64,000 nt of DNA from positions 39,509,732-39,573,731 of the forward strand of contig NC_083587.1 of assembly GCF_027579695.1 (NCBI RefSeq), read 5' to 3'. Under the pieces are notes generated by a model that was given only the letters and a program-made list of their open reading frames with translations, was not told the origin of the DNA and made no database searches. Origin of the DNA: Neoarius graeffei. Lineage: Eukaryota; Chordata; Actinopteri; Siluriformes; Ariidae. This document shows, piece after piece, positions 23,655-36,500 of the stretch. A program made the position numbers and the translations under genes. Positions within the stretch are counted from its first letter, which is position 1. Each line of letters starts with the position of its first letter.

Positions 23655-26600
23655 ATGGATGGATGGATGGAGACCCTATATTTCACTGAAAATAGTAGAA
23701 AGAAAACACACCAATGTTGAACCTGAGAAATGATTATTGTTTTTTGAAAAACACAAGCTTACATTTTGCATTAAATGCATTTTGAATGCGTTCAAAAAAG
23801 TTAGGACAGGAGAAAAAAAGACTGAAAAACTTATGGAACACCTCACAAATAATTTGGTTAATTGGCAACAGGTCAGTAACATGACTAGGCATAAAAAGAG
23901 CATCCCAGAGAGCCCAAGTCACTCAGAAGTAAAAAATGAGGAGGGGTTCACAGCCCTGTGAAAAACTGTGTGGGGGGAAAAAGTGTCAGAGAATCCAGAG
24001 AAACCTCTGTACACAAGGGACAAGGCTGAAAACCAAAACTGAATGCTTGTGATCTTCGGACCTTCAGGTGGCACTGCATTAAAAATAGAACAGTTCGTCA
24101 CCGCATCCACAAATGCAAGTTAAAATTGTACCACGCAAAGAAAAATCCATATATAAACTACACGTCCCTCCATGATTATTGGCACCCCTGGTAAAGATTA
24201 GTATAAAGGGTTAGAAAAAAAAAAAAACATCCACCTTTTGGTGAAGTCGCTTCATCTCACACTGAGAAAATGAGAAAAATCCAACCTTTAATTGAAATCA
24301 ATTTATTTTAAAACAAAAACACATGGCACTATCATTGGCACCCCTGGAAATGATAGTGAACACAATGTACCTGAAATATGTTTCCCATTTAAATTGTATT
24401 CGTTGGAGTTGACTGGAGTGTGTAGGAACTTTCAAGCTGTAATCCATGACGTCCTGATTAACTGGGGAACAAATATGAGGTGAGACAGTGACCAGATTCC
24501 CTTAGTCATCTATCAGCATGGGAAAGATGGGAGAACACACAAACCAAATAAGGGAGAAGTGTGTTGACCTTCATGAGTCAGGGAATGGTTATAAAAATAG
24601 CTTCTCGCCTGAAAATGTCTATTTCTACTGTTAGGATAATAATAAAAATATGGACACCAACTGGAACTGTTACAAACTCGCCTGGAAGAGGAGCCAAGAT
24701 TATTTTGCCCACACGTACAGTGAGGAGGAGGGTGAGAGGCAAAAAAAAAAAAAAAAAAATCCCCAATCATCACTGTTGGTGAATTATAAGAAAAAGTAAA
24801 ATCGTGGGGTTTCCAAGTCTCCAAACCCACCATCAGACTCCATGTCCATGCCAACAGATTATTTAGAAGGTGCCAGAAAAAAAGCTTTTCCTGCCAGTTA
24901 ACCACAAACCTAAGCGCCTGAAGTTTGCGAAACTGGAGCCGTATTCTGTGGTATGACAAAGCAAAAATTGAGCTTTTCGGCAAGAAACACTCAAGGTGGG
25001 TTTGGTGTAAAAAGAAGGATGGCTATAATGAAAAGAACCCAATCCTAAATGTAAAATATGGTGGAGGTTCTGTGAAGTTTCGGGGATGTTTTTCCTCCAC
25101 AGGCCTGGAAACCTTGTTTAGGGTTAGGGTCAGGCTAATCACCACTGCTGTGTTGGACAGTGCTGTCCTGGGAGGGCACCATGAAAGAAGCCATTATGGT
25201 GCAATGGGTGAAGTAGTCCATGCCACATACCCCCACTCCCAGAAAAATGTTCCAACGTCCCTGCACAAGAGTCAATTTTTCCTGTGAAACTCAAGTTTTT
25301 GAGCATTGAACTCATGTGTGAAACATTTTCCTTTACACTGGTAAATTCTAAGTAGCCTGGGAAACCATTGCTGAAACTTTGGTAAATCATTGCCAATACG
25401 ACCAAAACACCTCAGCGATACTGAGACATCCATACTCACATTTGTGCAAGAGGGAAATCAGCAGATACTCCTGCACCCCCGTGGACCTGAATGGCACAAT
25501 CTACCACCTTACAAGCCATCCTGCCAGCTGCTACCTTTATCATCGCAATCTACAGGAGACAATGTGAGGGACACAAACAAAACTAATGACATTAAATGTG
25601 GTCTTTGTTGGTACAGCCTTGTTGCAATCTTTTGGCTGCAGACATACATGAAAAAGTCGGAGAATTTATGATGTATGATTTTGAAGTGCATATCACAGGT
25701 AAATTCAGGAGCAAGATCAATGTAATTCTCCTATTTTGTATTAATCTTTGGTGAAATATCTGTCACATTTTGCATTTTGTGCAATACCAGAAAAATGCAG
25801 TTGAAATCAAGCCATTTGAGGCGAATTGGTCCGCCTCTGAAAAAACTTGGCATTTGGATTTCCCGGGAAACACTGATTTTTGTGACGTCGCGTGCGGGAC
25901 GCCTCCCTCTGAATCCTACGTCAGCGCTGGTTTGTTTATGAGAAAACGACCTGGTGGTTTTCTGCAAATTTCTTCAACGTTCTCGCGTAATTATTAAAAT
26001 GGTTAACAGATGTATCGTAGGAGGATGTAGCAACATTACATTCTTCATCCAAAGGTGAAGTAACATTGCGCTCACGTGACAATTCCATATGTCAATGCAA
26101 AATCGCTAGCTGCTAAATTTGGTCTACACAGGCTGTGCACTGAAACCGTGCAAGCTCTCGCAGCCTGCTGGCGCTTCCGCAGGTAACGTCATGAATCTGG
26201 CTCCAGACACCCTTGGGATTTTTCCAGACGCGTTTTATTTTATTTTTTTCTGCTGTAGACAGATGGGATGAGTGTGTAAAGGGACATTCATATTAAAAAA
26301 AAAAAAAAAAAAAAAAAGAATTTGGTCCAGAATATGCACTTTAAAGGAATAGTCATGTATGCCAAAGAGAGCAGTTAGCACTCCTATGGTTTCAACTGAG
26401 CTGTTTTTTTAATATGCCCAAGCTTGAGGGCTTTATTAAGAACTGCGTTCAAGTTGGGTTCATAGAACATACAGTTTTGTGAAGCATAAACATGAAGCCA
26501 TATAAATCATATCAGAGCTTTCTCTACCATTAATGTTATATACCAAACAATAAAATTCGAAACAATTTAGTGGGAAAAAAAGCAGTTAAAAATAATCTGG

Positions 26601-27470
26601 TTGCACAACCCTAACTAATATTTAGCTAAAGCAACTTCTGCATGTAATACAGCATTCAATCTTTTTTATGCAAGAGGCTCTTAAAGCCAAACAAAACCCC
26701 AAAATAGACTCTCTTTGCCGATTACGCCAAGTGCCCTGACATGCCCCCTGCATGTTTACATTAAAAATAAAACTTTATAACAATTTATTCATTTTAAAAG
26801 TTCTGATATTGCTAAAAATAGGCTTAACCAGGGTGCAGCCACTTGCACTGAAACCAAATATACCTCTTTAGGTATATTTATTGTAGGTTAAGTTAAAGTC
26901 TACAACTAAATATTTTAGTCTGCTTCTTTTTCAATGTTCTTAAAAACAAAAGTTGTACATTTTTCCAAGTTTTAATTTCACAAAATATTCATTACTGGAT
27001 TTCCAAAGCTTATCCAATCTCCCAATTATGGCATTTGGCAGATGCCTTTATCCAGAACGACTCACAGAAGTGCAATGATTGTGCGAGTGAGTTAATACAA
27101 CCACGTGTGCGCGTGTGTTACCTGTTTCCTTGCCGCCTTGTTCCCCTGTGTGTCAAGTATATAAGCTGCATGGAGAACCAGTAGGCGTGTCTGTTCAATA
27201 GCAATGCGACACTCTGCTATCCAATGAGCCACCACCTCCTATGGTCCAAATGTACAAATAAGGCAACATGTACATATAAGATGGCAGAAATACACGAACA
27301 AGAAAACAAAAAGAAGTCAAATACAGTAAAAGCTATTATACTCAACTCTAGGGGTCAGTATTTACCTACTAGTAAGAGACAATTTCAAAGATTTACAACA
27401 CAATGCCACATGAACATTGGCTAGATCTGTGACCATGATGTAAAAATCACAGGAAAGCATTAACAAACAG

Positions 27471-27522
<52 letters not shown>

Positions 27523-30500
27523 GGGCGGCACGGTGGTGTAGTGGTTAGCATTGTCGCACCACAGCAAGAAGGTTCTGGGTTCAAGCCCAGTGGCCGGCGA
27601 GGGCCTTTCTGTGTGGAGTTTGTATGTTCTCCCAGTGTCCGCGTGGGTTTCCTCCGGGTGCTCCGGTTTCCCCCACAGTCCAAAGACATGCAGGTTAGGC
27701 TAATTGGTGGCTCTAAATTGACTGTAAAGTGTGAATTTGTGCATGAATGGTTGTTTGTCTCCATGTGTCAGCCCTGTGATGATCTGGTGACTTGTCCAGG
27801 GTGTACCCCACCTCTCACCCTCTGTCAGCTAGGATAGGCTCTAGCTTGCCCGTGACCCTGTACAGGATAAGCGGTTACGGATAATGGATGGATGGAATAA
27901 TAATAATAACTAGAAAGTGCATTCTCTAAAGATAATGTAGAGGATTGCGACAATACAGCAGACCATTAACATTGACTGTGCGTGTTCTTCGGATAGGCTC
28001 TGGATTCATTCTAATCCTTACCAGGATAACCATGAGCAGTTACTAATGATGAATAAATAAATGAAGATTAACTTCATGACCACTAGTAAAAAAGCTAACA
28101 CTGCTCCACTAGTTAAATGAAATAATTTATTATAACAGCATGTGTGACCAGTAGCAGTTCCATTTCTATATAAAAACATGGATGCCTGTAGGAAGAAACA
28201 TACATGTTGGTACAGTTTTTTGCCAAAGGTGCTTCTGCTACCAGATCTTTGGCACAGCAGCTCCAGTGCCTGCTCTGCTAGTCCTACTGCCCTCATGCTG
28301 TGGTGCAGTCTACCGGGGCCCAGCCGACCCTGAGCTATCTCGAACCCCCGACCCTCACCTGTAAAAAAGCAATGCTGAGAGTTGCAGACACTACCCAAAA
28401 CATATTTCCAAATTGTCAGGTCCTGTAATACATGTCCATAAATTACAACAAACACGTTTTAAAGTATAATGCCTTGCAAAAATATTCAACCCCCCGAAGT
28501 CATCAGATTTTTCTAAATTACAAATAACAGATTTTTCCAGCCAGTTATAAGTGCAAACCAATATGCTCTTAAAATACATTTTCAAAGTCGAAATTCATTA
28601 TTTGTGAGGAGATCTTTAAAAAATTAAAAACTGACAAATGGTGCTTGCCTAAGTATTTATCCTTTCAGACTAGTCCTTGGTAGAACCACCTTTTGCTGCA
28701 ATAATGGCATCAAGTCTGTTGGGGTAAGTTGGAATACTGTTAAAGCTAGACGGCCTTTCGATTTCATCAAATCGGTGAAATTTAGTTCCCTCCGAAATTT
28801 GGTTATTGTGATACATGTTTATTTCTGCAATATCTTAAAAAAAACAAAACAAAAAACAAAACAAAAACAGGCAATTCTGTGGCTGGGAAGTTATTTAATT
28901 TGAGGGGATTCCTTAGCAAATAATGTGCATGAAATCACTCACTTCGCGCAGTCAAGCAGATACAGGAAGTCTGTGTGTGCATGCGCAGGTTTACCTTCTT
29001 CTTTTGGGTTTTACGGCAGCTGGCATCCACAGTGTTGCATTACTGCCATCTACAGGTTTACCTTGACCGTGCACTGACAGTTATATCATTCTGTCACTAA
29101 ACGAACAGCTGATCACACAGAGGTGCTCGCTGACTGCTGATATTTATTAGTTTGGCCCTGCGTTTCCTTTCCTTCACAATCTAACGTCTTTTCTTTTCAC
29201 TTTCCGTTACTGTAGTCAGTCTTTCATGTTTCATTCGTACACTCACGTCCTCCATTTTCCATTCCTGTTTCAAATTTGTATCCCACAATGCCTTGCGTGA
29301 ACAGGGAAAGCCCACCACGTGATGCATGGCGTAGTATCTTGAATTGGGTCATGGTGAAGCAGGAAAAAATAGCAGAGAATTTAGGGAAGGCTATGATTTG
29401 AATTCAGTAGCTTTCAGTCCACTAAACAAAAATAACTGGGTGACGGGGAAAAATTGTTTTTATGACCTACGCTTGAAAAATCTGAAAGGCAGTCTACCTT
29501 TAACTGTATGGCCTGCATTAGGTTTGCACCACACTTAGCACTTGGAAACTGTCCCAAATACAGTGTCTTGAATTTGGTCTCATTGCATCAAACCCCTCCC
29601 CCAGATCTTCACTGAATCACTGTAATGCTTTCATGTGGCTCTTCTTGAACAATGATTTCTTTCTAGCCATGCTCCCATTCAGTCCTCAATTATTTAGAGC
29701 TCTTGAAATGCTTGTCTGGTGAACCTTTACTCCACTCTCATCCACTGTACTCTGTAACTGCTTCAGAGTGACTGTTGGCCTGACTGTGGCCTTGTTTAGG
29801 TAGCACTTGGGTGGTGTGATACAGCTTCCACTTTCTCATTATTGATCCAGCAGTGCTTACTGGGATGTTCAAACTCTTAAGGTAGTGTTTCTCAACCACA
29901 GGGCCGTGGATTTTTTCAAGTGTGACGCCAAATACTAAATAGTTCAGGACATTGTCATGTTCCAAATCCGGTAGCTGGTTTGCTGTACACCTTTCAAGTG
30001 GAATAAATACATTTGTGGGTAAATTAAGAAGAACAAGTGTCTATTATTGGTCACGTTCCTCCTTTGCATTTACCACCCACACAGTGTGTGCACGTGCGGT
30101 GGGCAGAATAAATAAATATGTTTGTGGGTAAATTATATGGATCCGTGATGCCTGCTGGAAGAGAAGAGCAGGAAGGATTGAGAATCGAGTGACTGTGGTT
30201 TGTTTACACCCAATACTAAAATTTGTAGTGTCCTAGCAACCATCACAGAGACGCATACAAAGCCCAGAAATTCCTCCTTACCCGGACAAAAACAATACAG
30301 GATTTATCTTGTAGTGCCCTGATCCCCAGATCTTTAACCCAGCCACATATAAGAAGTTGTACTCCTCCATCCTCTTCCAGATTTTCATCTGTTTGTCCGT
30401 GTAGAACGATATCTGCAGCACCAGGGAGTTTGAGATGTAGGAGAACTCAACGGATGAATGATTTTCCAATTCATAATGAACGAATAACTTTATTTAAACA

Positions 30501-33500
30501 CGATAAGTTGATCAGCAGAGTTGGTGGGGCCATGCATGTACAGATACAAATAATTACAAATATAAAAGATTAAAAATATACAAAAAAAAACCCCTTAAAA
30601 TCTGTTGATTATCTGTTAATTATCTTCACATTAAATTAATTAATAGTATGCATAATTGTTTTTGTATTTAGTTCCAGCTACAGTAAGATCAAAATTTATT
30701 CTACTAAATGTCAAATTTAGCTAGTAATTTTTTTCTTTCATCGGAAAAATCCTCCTTTGTTAACGTGTAAGGATCTAATCCCATTGCGTGGTTTCTATAT
30801 CCACTTCTTCTGAGTGTACTTGTTGGTTTTAATAACTTGCTTGTTTGCTGAACACAAACATGGCAATAAGTTCTTGTATTAATGGACCAGACTCCACTTT
30901 TGGATCATTAATCCTTTTTGACTGAGAACACCCTGCATGCATGCTTTGGCTTCTGGCACATCCATAGAGTTTTAAATAAAATACCTACAGTTTAAAAGTT
31001 TGTTTTTATTGCATTTATTTAATTCCTGGGCTCCCAGCCTGTAACAGGGAGTGATGTTGCATCCCATTAATCCACTTTACAATAGATTATTAGATTCTAA
31101 TAGTATAGATGAGCCAAAATAATTGGTGATCTTTTTTAATGGGCCCCGACTCGGCACAAGTACGAATAGGTGGGACTTAAAGCAGAAAAGGTTAAGAACC
31201 CCAGTCTTAAGGTATAATTTTACACTTTATTCCCAAGTTATGAAATTCTATTACCATAAAATTAAAGTTCCTTAGAGCACTCCTTAGTCATTTTCACTCT
31301 TTTCCTGCATACTGACAGTATCTAATAACAGTTCAACTGAGGTGTTTTTTGTTCAGAAATTTGGAGCTGCTTTAATATTTCACAGATGTAGGCCAATTAT
31401 ATATCAATTGTCTGCTCATTAAGACAATATCTTTCATCAGGAGCTTCTAGGGGGTTCAAGTCGTATATAGTACAAGAAGTATTTGAGGTTTTGAGGTTGA
31501 ATACTTTTGCAAGCCACTGTAAATGGGATTCCTGGTCTAAATTTGCTATCTCACCCAGAAGAATGTTGGATGCAGGAACACGTACGTTGTCAAAGTGTAT
31601 CTCAAAATGGCCACCATGGTATGCATCTATAGAGATGAAAGAGGAGGAAGATAAACATCACAAACACTGACAAACAATCATTAGTACAAGAACACACTAC
31701 TCTTTATCTTAACACATAAAAAGCAAGGAGGTACATAGATAAGCCAAAGTCCTTCCCACGCCAAGTGGTGCATAGGGTGGCGCCGATCTCCGTTTCCGTA
31801 GCCCTCGGCCTCTCGTCTATTACGTAGCTAGGGTTACAGTGGGAGGCTAGTCCTCTGGTAACCATGAGAGTTTGACTCCCCACTCACATTTGTATTGCAG
31901 CGTGCCTTGCCAGACGGCAGTAGGTACCATTTTTATGATGGTCTTTGGTATGACCCGACCGTGAGTTGAACTCACGATCTCCGGACACAGAGAGGCGGAC
32001 ACGCTAACCACTCGGCCACTCGCCAGTCACATACATGGATAAGACATGACCAAAATAAATAAATTCTCACAGGAAGTGAGCTCATACCAGAGTTCATGTT
32101 TTTATTCTACTGGAAGTGTATAATAGATAAAGTGCAACTGTAAAATTGATCTTTATAGCAGCAACTGAGCAATATAAACAATATTTATTAATTATTATTT
32201 ACAATATTTATAGGTAATAGACACAAAACCCCTTCAATAACTTGGAGAGCTGCCATTTTTATTTGAATAAATTTAGTTTCATTTACTATTTCACTGAAAT
32301 AAGCTAAACAATCTCTTCAATGGAAAACGTGATTTTTGTCTTAAAGAAGTGCCTCTATTTTTACAACGGAAAAAAACACTTATGTATAATAAAACTATAC
32401 ATAAAACAGAATGGTTAAAAAGACGGAAGACGCTAAAAATTGGTGACACATGCATGCAGATAAACACTGGCGCTTACCATCTTGTCCAAACACAGTAAGA
32501 GGTCGGATCTTCCGCACACCAGGTGTGTCCATAGGAACCAAAATCATACTGTGCTGACCATGTCTAACACACAAACACACACATACACATGAATGCTTAC
32601 ATAATTACACCTTATTACTGCTATGCTTAGAATTAAATCTTACCCTAACCTTAGGTTTAAACTTAGGTTTATCTTAAGGTTTTAGCATTTGTCCTTGTGG
32701 GGACCAACCAAACATTCCCAGAAAGTCTCAGATATACTTATCCTTGTGGGGACATTTGGTTCCCAATGAGATCTAAAAAATGTAAACGTGCGCAGAATCC
32801 ATAATTAATTTTTATAATATTAATAAATGATAATTATTACTATTTAACATTCCCATATAATTATATTTAATAGATCTAGCCTTTAGAGACATTTTTCATC
32901 TGTTCTAGTAAATGAAATGTGAAATCACACTGGTTGTGTAAGTACAGCTGGTGTAGTTCTGTTAAGGTCATCAGGCACATGCCATGTGATGAATCAAAAC
33001 ATTTGATATACACTTTAATAGAAATGCCTATACTGTACACTTGCTCATTTATAGAGTTATCTAATCCGCCAATCCTGGAGTCTCATCACGTTGCTCCTGT
33101 GGAGGACGGCCCTATATGGACATTCGAAAGTTGCACTTGGAAGATGGCTCTGGACACTTACAGTAATGCTTTTATGGCCGAGGACTACAGTTAACTTGCT
33201 AACTTTAGGACCGCAGTCGTCATGAACAGTTTTGCATTCAAGTTTCCATCAATGGCCAGTTTATAACTTCAACAAAACAGACTTCATGTTAAAACTATAA
33301 TGAATTTCCTGGTTTCACAGTTATACTTTGTGACTCTATAGGATACAGTTATAGAAGCAAGTTATTTATAATCACGTTGTCTATTGTCCCCCAAATGAGG
33401 ATGGGTTCCCTTTTGAGTCTGGTTCCTCTCGAGGTTTCTTCCTCGTGTCATCTGAGGGAGTTTTTCCTTACCACCGTCACTACAGGCTTGCTCATTGGGG

Positions 33501-36500
33501 ATAGATTAGGGATAAAATTAGCTCATGTTTAAAGTCTTTAATTTTCTGTCAAGTTGCTTTGTGACAATGTATTGTTAAAAGAGCTATAAAAATAAACTTG
33601 ACTTGACATGACAAACATCAGAATGGAAGACAAGTGCGATCTCTGTGACTTTAACCATGGAACAGTTTTTGGTGCCACATGGGGTTAGTGTGAGTATTTC
33701 ATAAACCGCTGAGCTCCTGGGACAAAACCAGAGTCTCTAGCCCAAAACAGCAGCCCTTGACCTGTATCTGCATGTCTGTATGCTCTGCACTTCTGCCACA
33801 TGATTGGCTATTAACTGCATAAATGAGCAGGTGTACAGGGGTTCCTATTTAAGTGGCCAGCGAGTGTATTTTAGGGTGTTTTCACACTTGGTCCCTTTCA
33901 GCCATCTAACCGAACTCAGATCGATGACTCAGCATTTTTTGCGCATATGTGAACACTCCAGCCGTACCCAGACCCCTTTAAAGCGAACCGAACTGAGACC
34001 ACCTCAGGAGGTGGTCTCAGTACGGTTCGCTAAAAATCAACGGTACGGTTCGCCTAATCTGCGCATTGTGAACAAAAAGCGCACCGGGTTCACTTTGCCT
34101 TCTTCACTGTAGTTTAACCTTCTTCGTTTGCCGTAGTTGGTCACGTGACTGTAGCAGGGAAACTCAACTTCCTTTTGGAACTTACCACAGCTGCTTTACA
34201 GTTCTCTGAACTTACTGACTGATAAGTCGGCCACAATAATATAACTATAAAATATATATATATGAGTGATTCCACGCTTATGGGTACTGAAATGGGGACA
34301 TGAACTTATTTTTAAAAATTCACCTAAAACCATTTCTTTTTTTTTTTACCATCAGGTCACAAAACATGTAATCTTTAATGAATGATATGTTAAAAGATAA
34401 CTTTAATTTTCTGAGATGTAATAAAAACATATTTATATGCCAAAGTCAGAACGTAACAGAAGTGTTGTGGACATGTATATTCTCAATTTTAACAATGTAG
34501 AATTACTTTTTGAAACATAGGAAGGTGATGTTTTAGCAAATATAATTAATAAACATGTGTAGTAGAATAAACATACACATTCTTTCAATAAGATTAACAT
34601 GGTATATAGCTAGATTGTAATTAATTTGTAACAGACGCGAGATGGACAATCGTAACAGAAGTAATGTAACAGACATCATTTTGGAACTTATAGGCTTGAC
34701 TTTGGCATATAAATATGTTTTTATTACATCTCAGAAAATTAAAGTTATCTTTTAACATATCATTCATTAAAGATTACATGTTTTGTGACCTGATGGTAAA
34801 AAAAGAAATGGTTTTAGGTGAATAAGTTCATGTCCCCATTTCAGTACCCATAAGCGTGGAATCACTCATATATATTATAATAAATTTATTTTCCTTAATC
34901 CGCACTATTTTGATCAAAGAATACAGCAGGGCAAGCATGGCAGCAGACATTTTGATTCAAGAGAAAATTACCCAGAATTCCGTGCACTGGGGGTCTGAGG
35001 GCTCTAGAGGACCTGGTGTGAACAGAAAGAGGACTGAGGCCCCATCAAAGCTTAACTGGACCAGAAAGAGAACCCAGTCCTCTTTGTAATAAATTCACAG
35101 TGTGAACACAAAAAGAACCGAGTTCTTTTTCTGTTGGTCCACTTTTTGGTCCACTTAAAGAGGACTGAGTCTGGTTCCTTTAAAGGGGACCAGGTGTGAA
35201 AACACCCTTAGACATTAACTGTATTTTAAACTGTTGCATCCCTATTTCATGCTTCCTAACCACTAGGAGCACTATGTAATACCTCAGTACATCCTTAAGT
35301 CACAGAGCACCAAATGATGCAGTAACTGCAACATATAGTGGTGCTTGAAATTTTCTATATTTCTGCATTATATATGACTTAAAACAATCAGATTTCCACA
35401 GAAGTCCTAAAAGTAGATAAAGAGAACCCAATTAAACAAATGAGACAAAACTATTATACTTGGTCATTTATTTCTTGAGGAAATTTTTTCCAATATCACA
35501 TATCAAAGTGGCAAAAGTATGTGAACCTCTGGGGATAGCAGCTAATTTGAAAGTCAAAATAGAGTCAGGTGTTTTCATATCAGTGGGATGATAATCAGGT
35601 GGTGCCCTGTTTTATTTAAAGAACAGGGATCTATCAAAGTCCGGTCTTCACAACACGTTTGTGGAAGTGTACTGTGGCATGAAAAAAGGAGATTTCTAAG
35701 GATCTCAGAAGAAGAGTTGTTGATATTCATCAGGCTGGAAAAGGTTACAAAACCATATCTAAATATTTTGGACTCCCCCCGTCCAAAGTCAGACAATTAG
35801 AGGAAATTCAAGACCATTGTTACCCTCCCCAGTAGGGGCCAACCAACAAAGATCACTCCAAGAGCAAGGTGTGTAATAGTCCACAAGGTCACAAAGGAAC
35901 CCAGGGTAACTTCTAAGCAATGAAAGGCCTTTCTCGCATTGGCTAATGTTACTGTTTAGGAGTCCACTATCAGGAGGACACTGAACAAAAGTGGTGTGCA
36001 TGGCAGGGTTACAAGGAGAAAGCTACTGCTTTCCAAAAAGAACATTGCTGCCCATTTTACAGTTTGCTAAAGATCATGTAGACAAGCCAGAAGGCCACTG
36101 GAACAATGTTTTGTGGATGGATGAGACCAAAATAGAACTTTTGATGGAAAGCGTTACGCTTGGGGGGAAAAAAGGAAAACACTGCAAGAACCTGATCCCA
36201 TCTGTGAAATTTCTGCATCTGCAGCCCATCTGCTTATTCTGCGCCAAGATGGCTGGCCATGGTTGATGGAACAATAACATTCTGAATTATACCAGTGAAT
36301 TCTTAAGGATAATGTCAGGACATCTGGCCGACAGGATAGGTTAATGTTGAAGCTTCTTTTTTAGGCTGTTGAAGACCTCCCTCTACAGTCCAGCCACTGT
36401 CCATCCATCCATTATCTGTAGCCACTTATCCTGTTCTACAGGGTCGCAGGCAAGCTGGAGCCTATCCCAGCTGACTATGGGTGAGAGGCGGGGTACACCC

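Larger units (their letters stand above)
28466..31521 (-). mobile_element. Tc1-like relic holding two younger transposons
   Basis: The end AATGCCTTGCAAAAATATTC at 28470 and the end GAATACTTTTGCAAGCCACTGTA at 31500 form the outer inverted termini. Interior pieces (28500-28735, 29512-29874, 31213-31500) are contiguous transposon sequence once a TTAA element and a hAT are removed. Phrases such as CACCTTTTGCTGCAATAATG match the reversed transposase 3' region. Confidence 0.7.

Noticed and set aside
24513-24983. 156-residue minus-strand frame
   Set aside because: Shadow of the plus-strand Tc1 relic, including a poly-Phe stretch from poly-A.
27471-27521. CRISPR-like or satellite array at the TAA repeat
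   Set aside because: Simple trinucleotide microsatellite.
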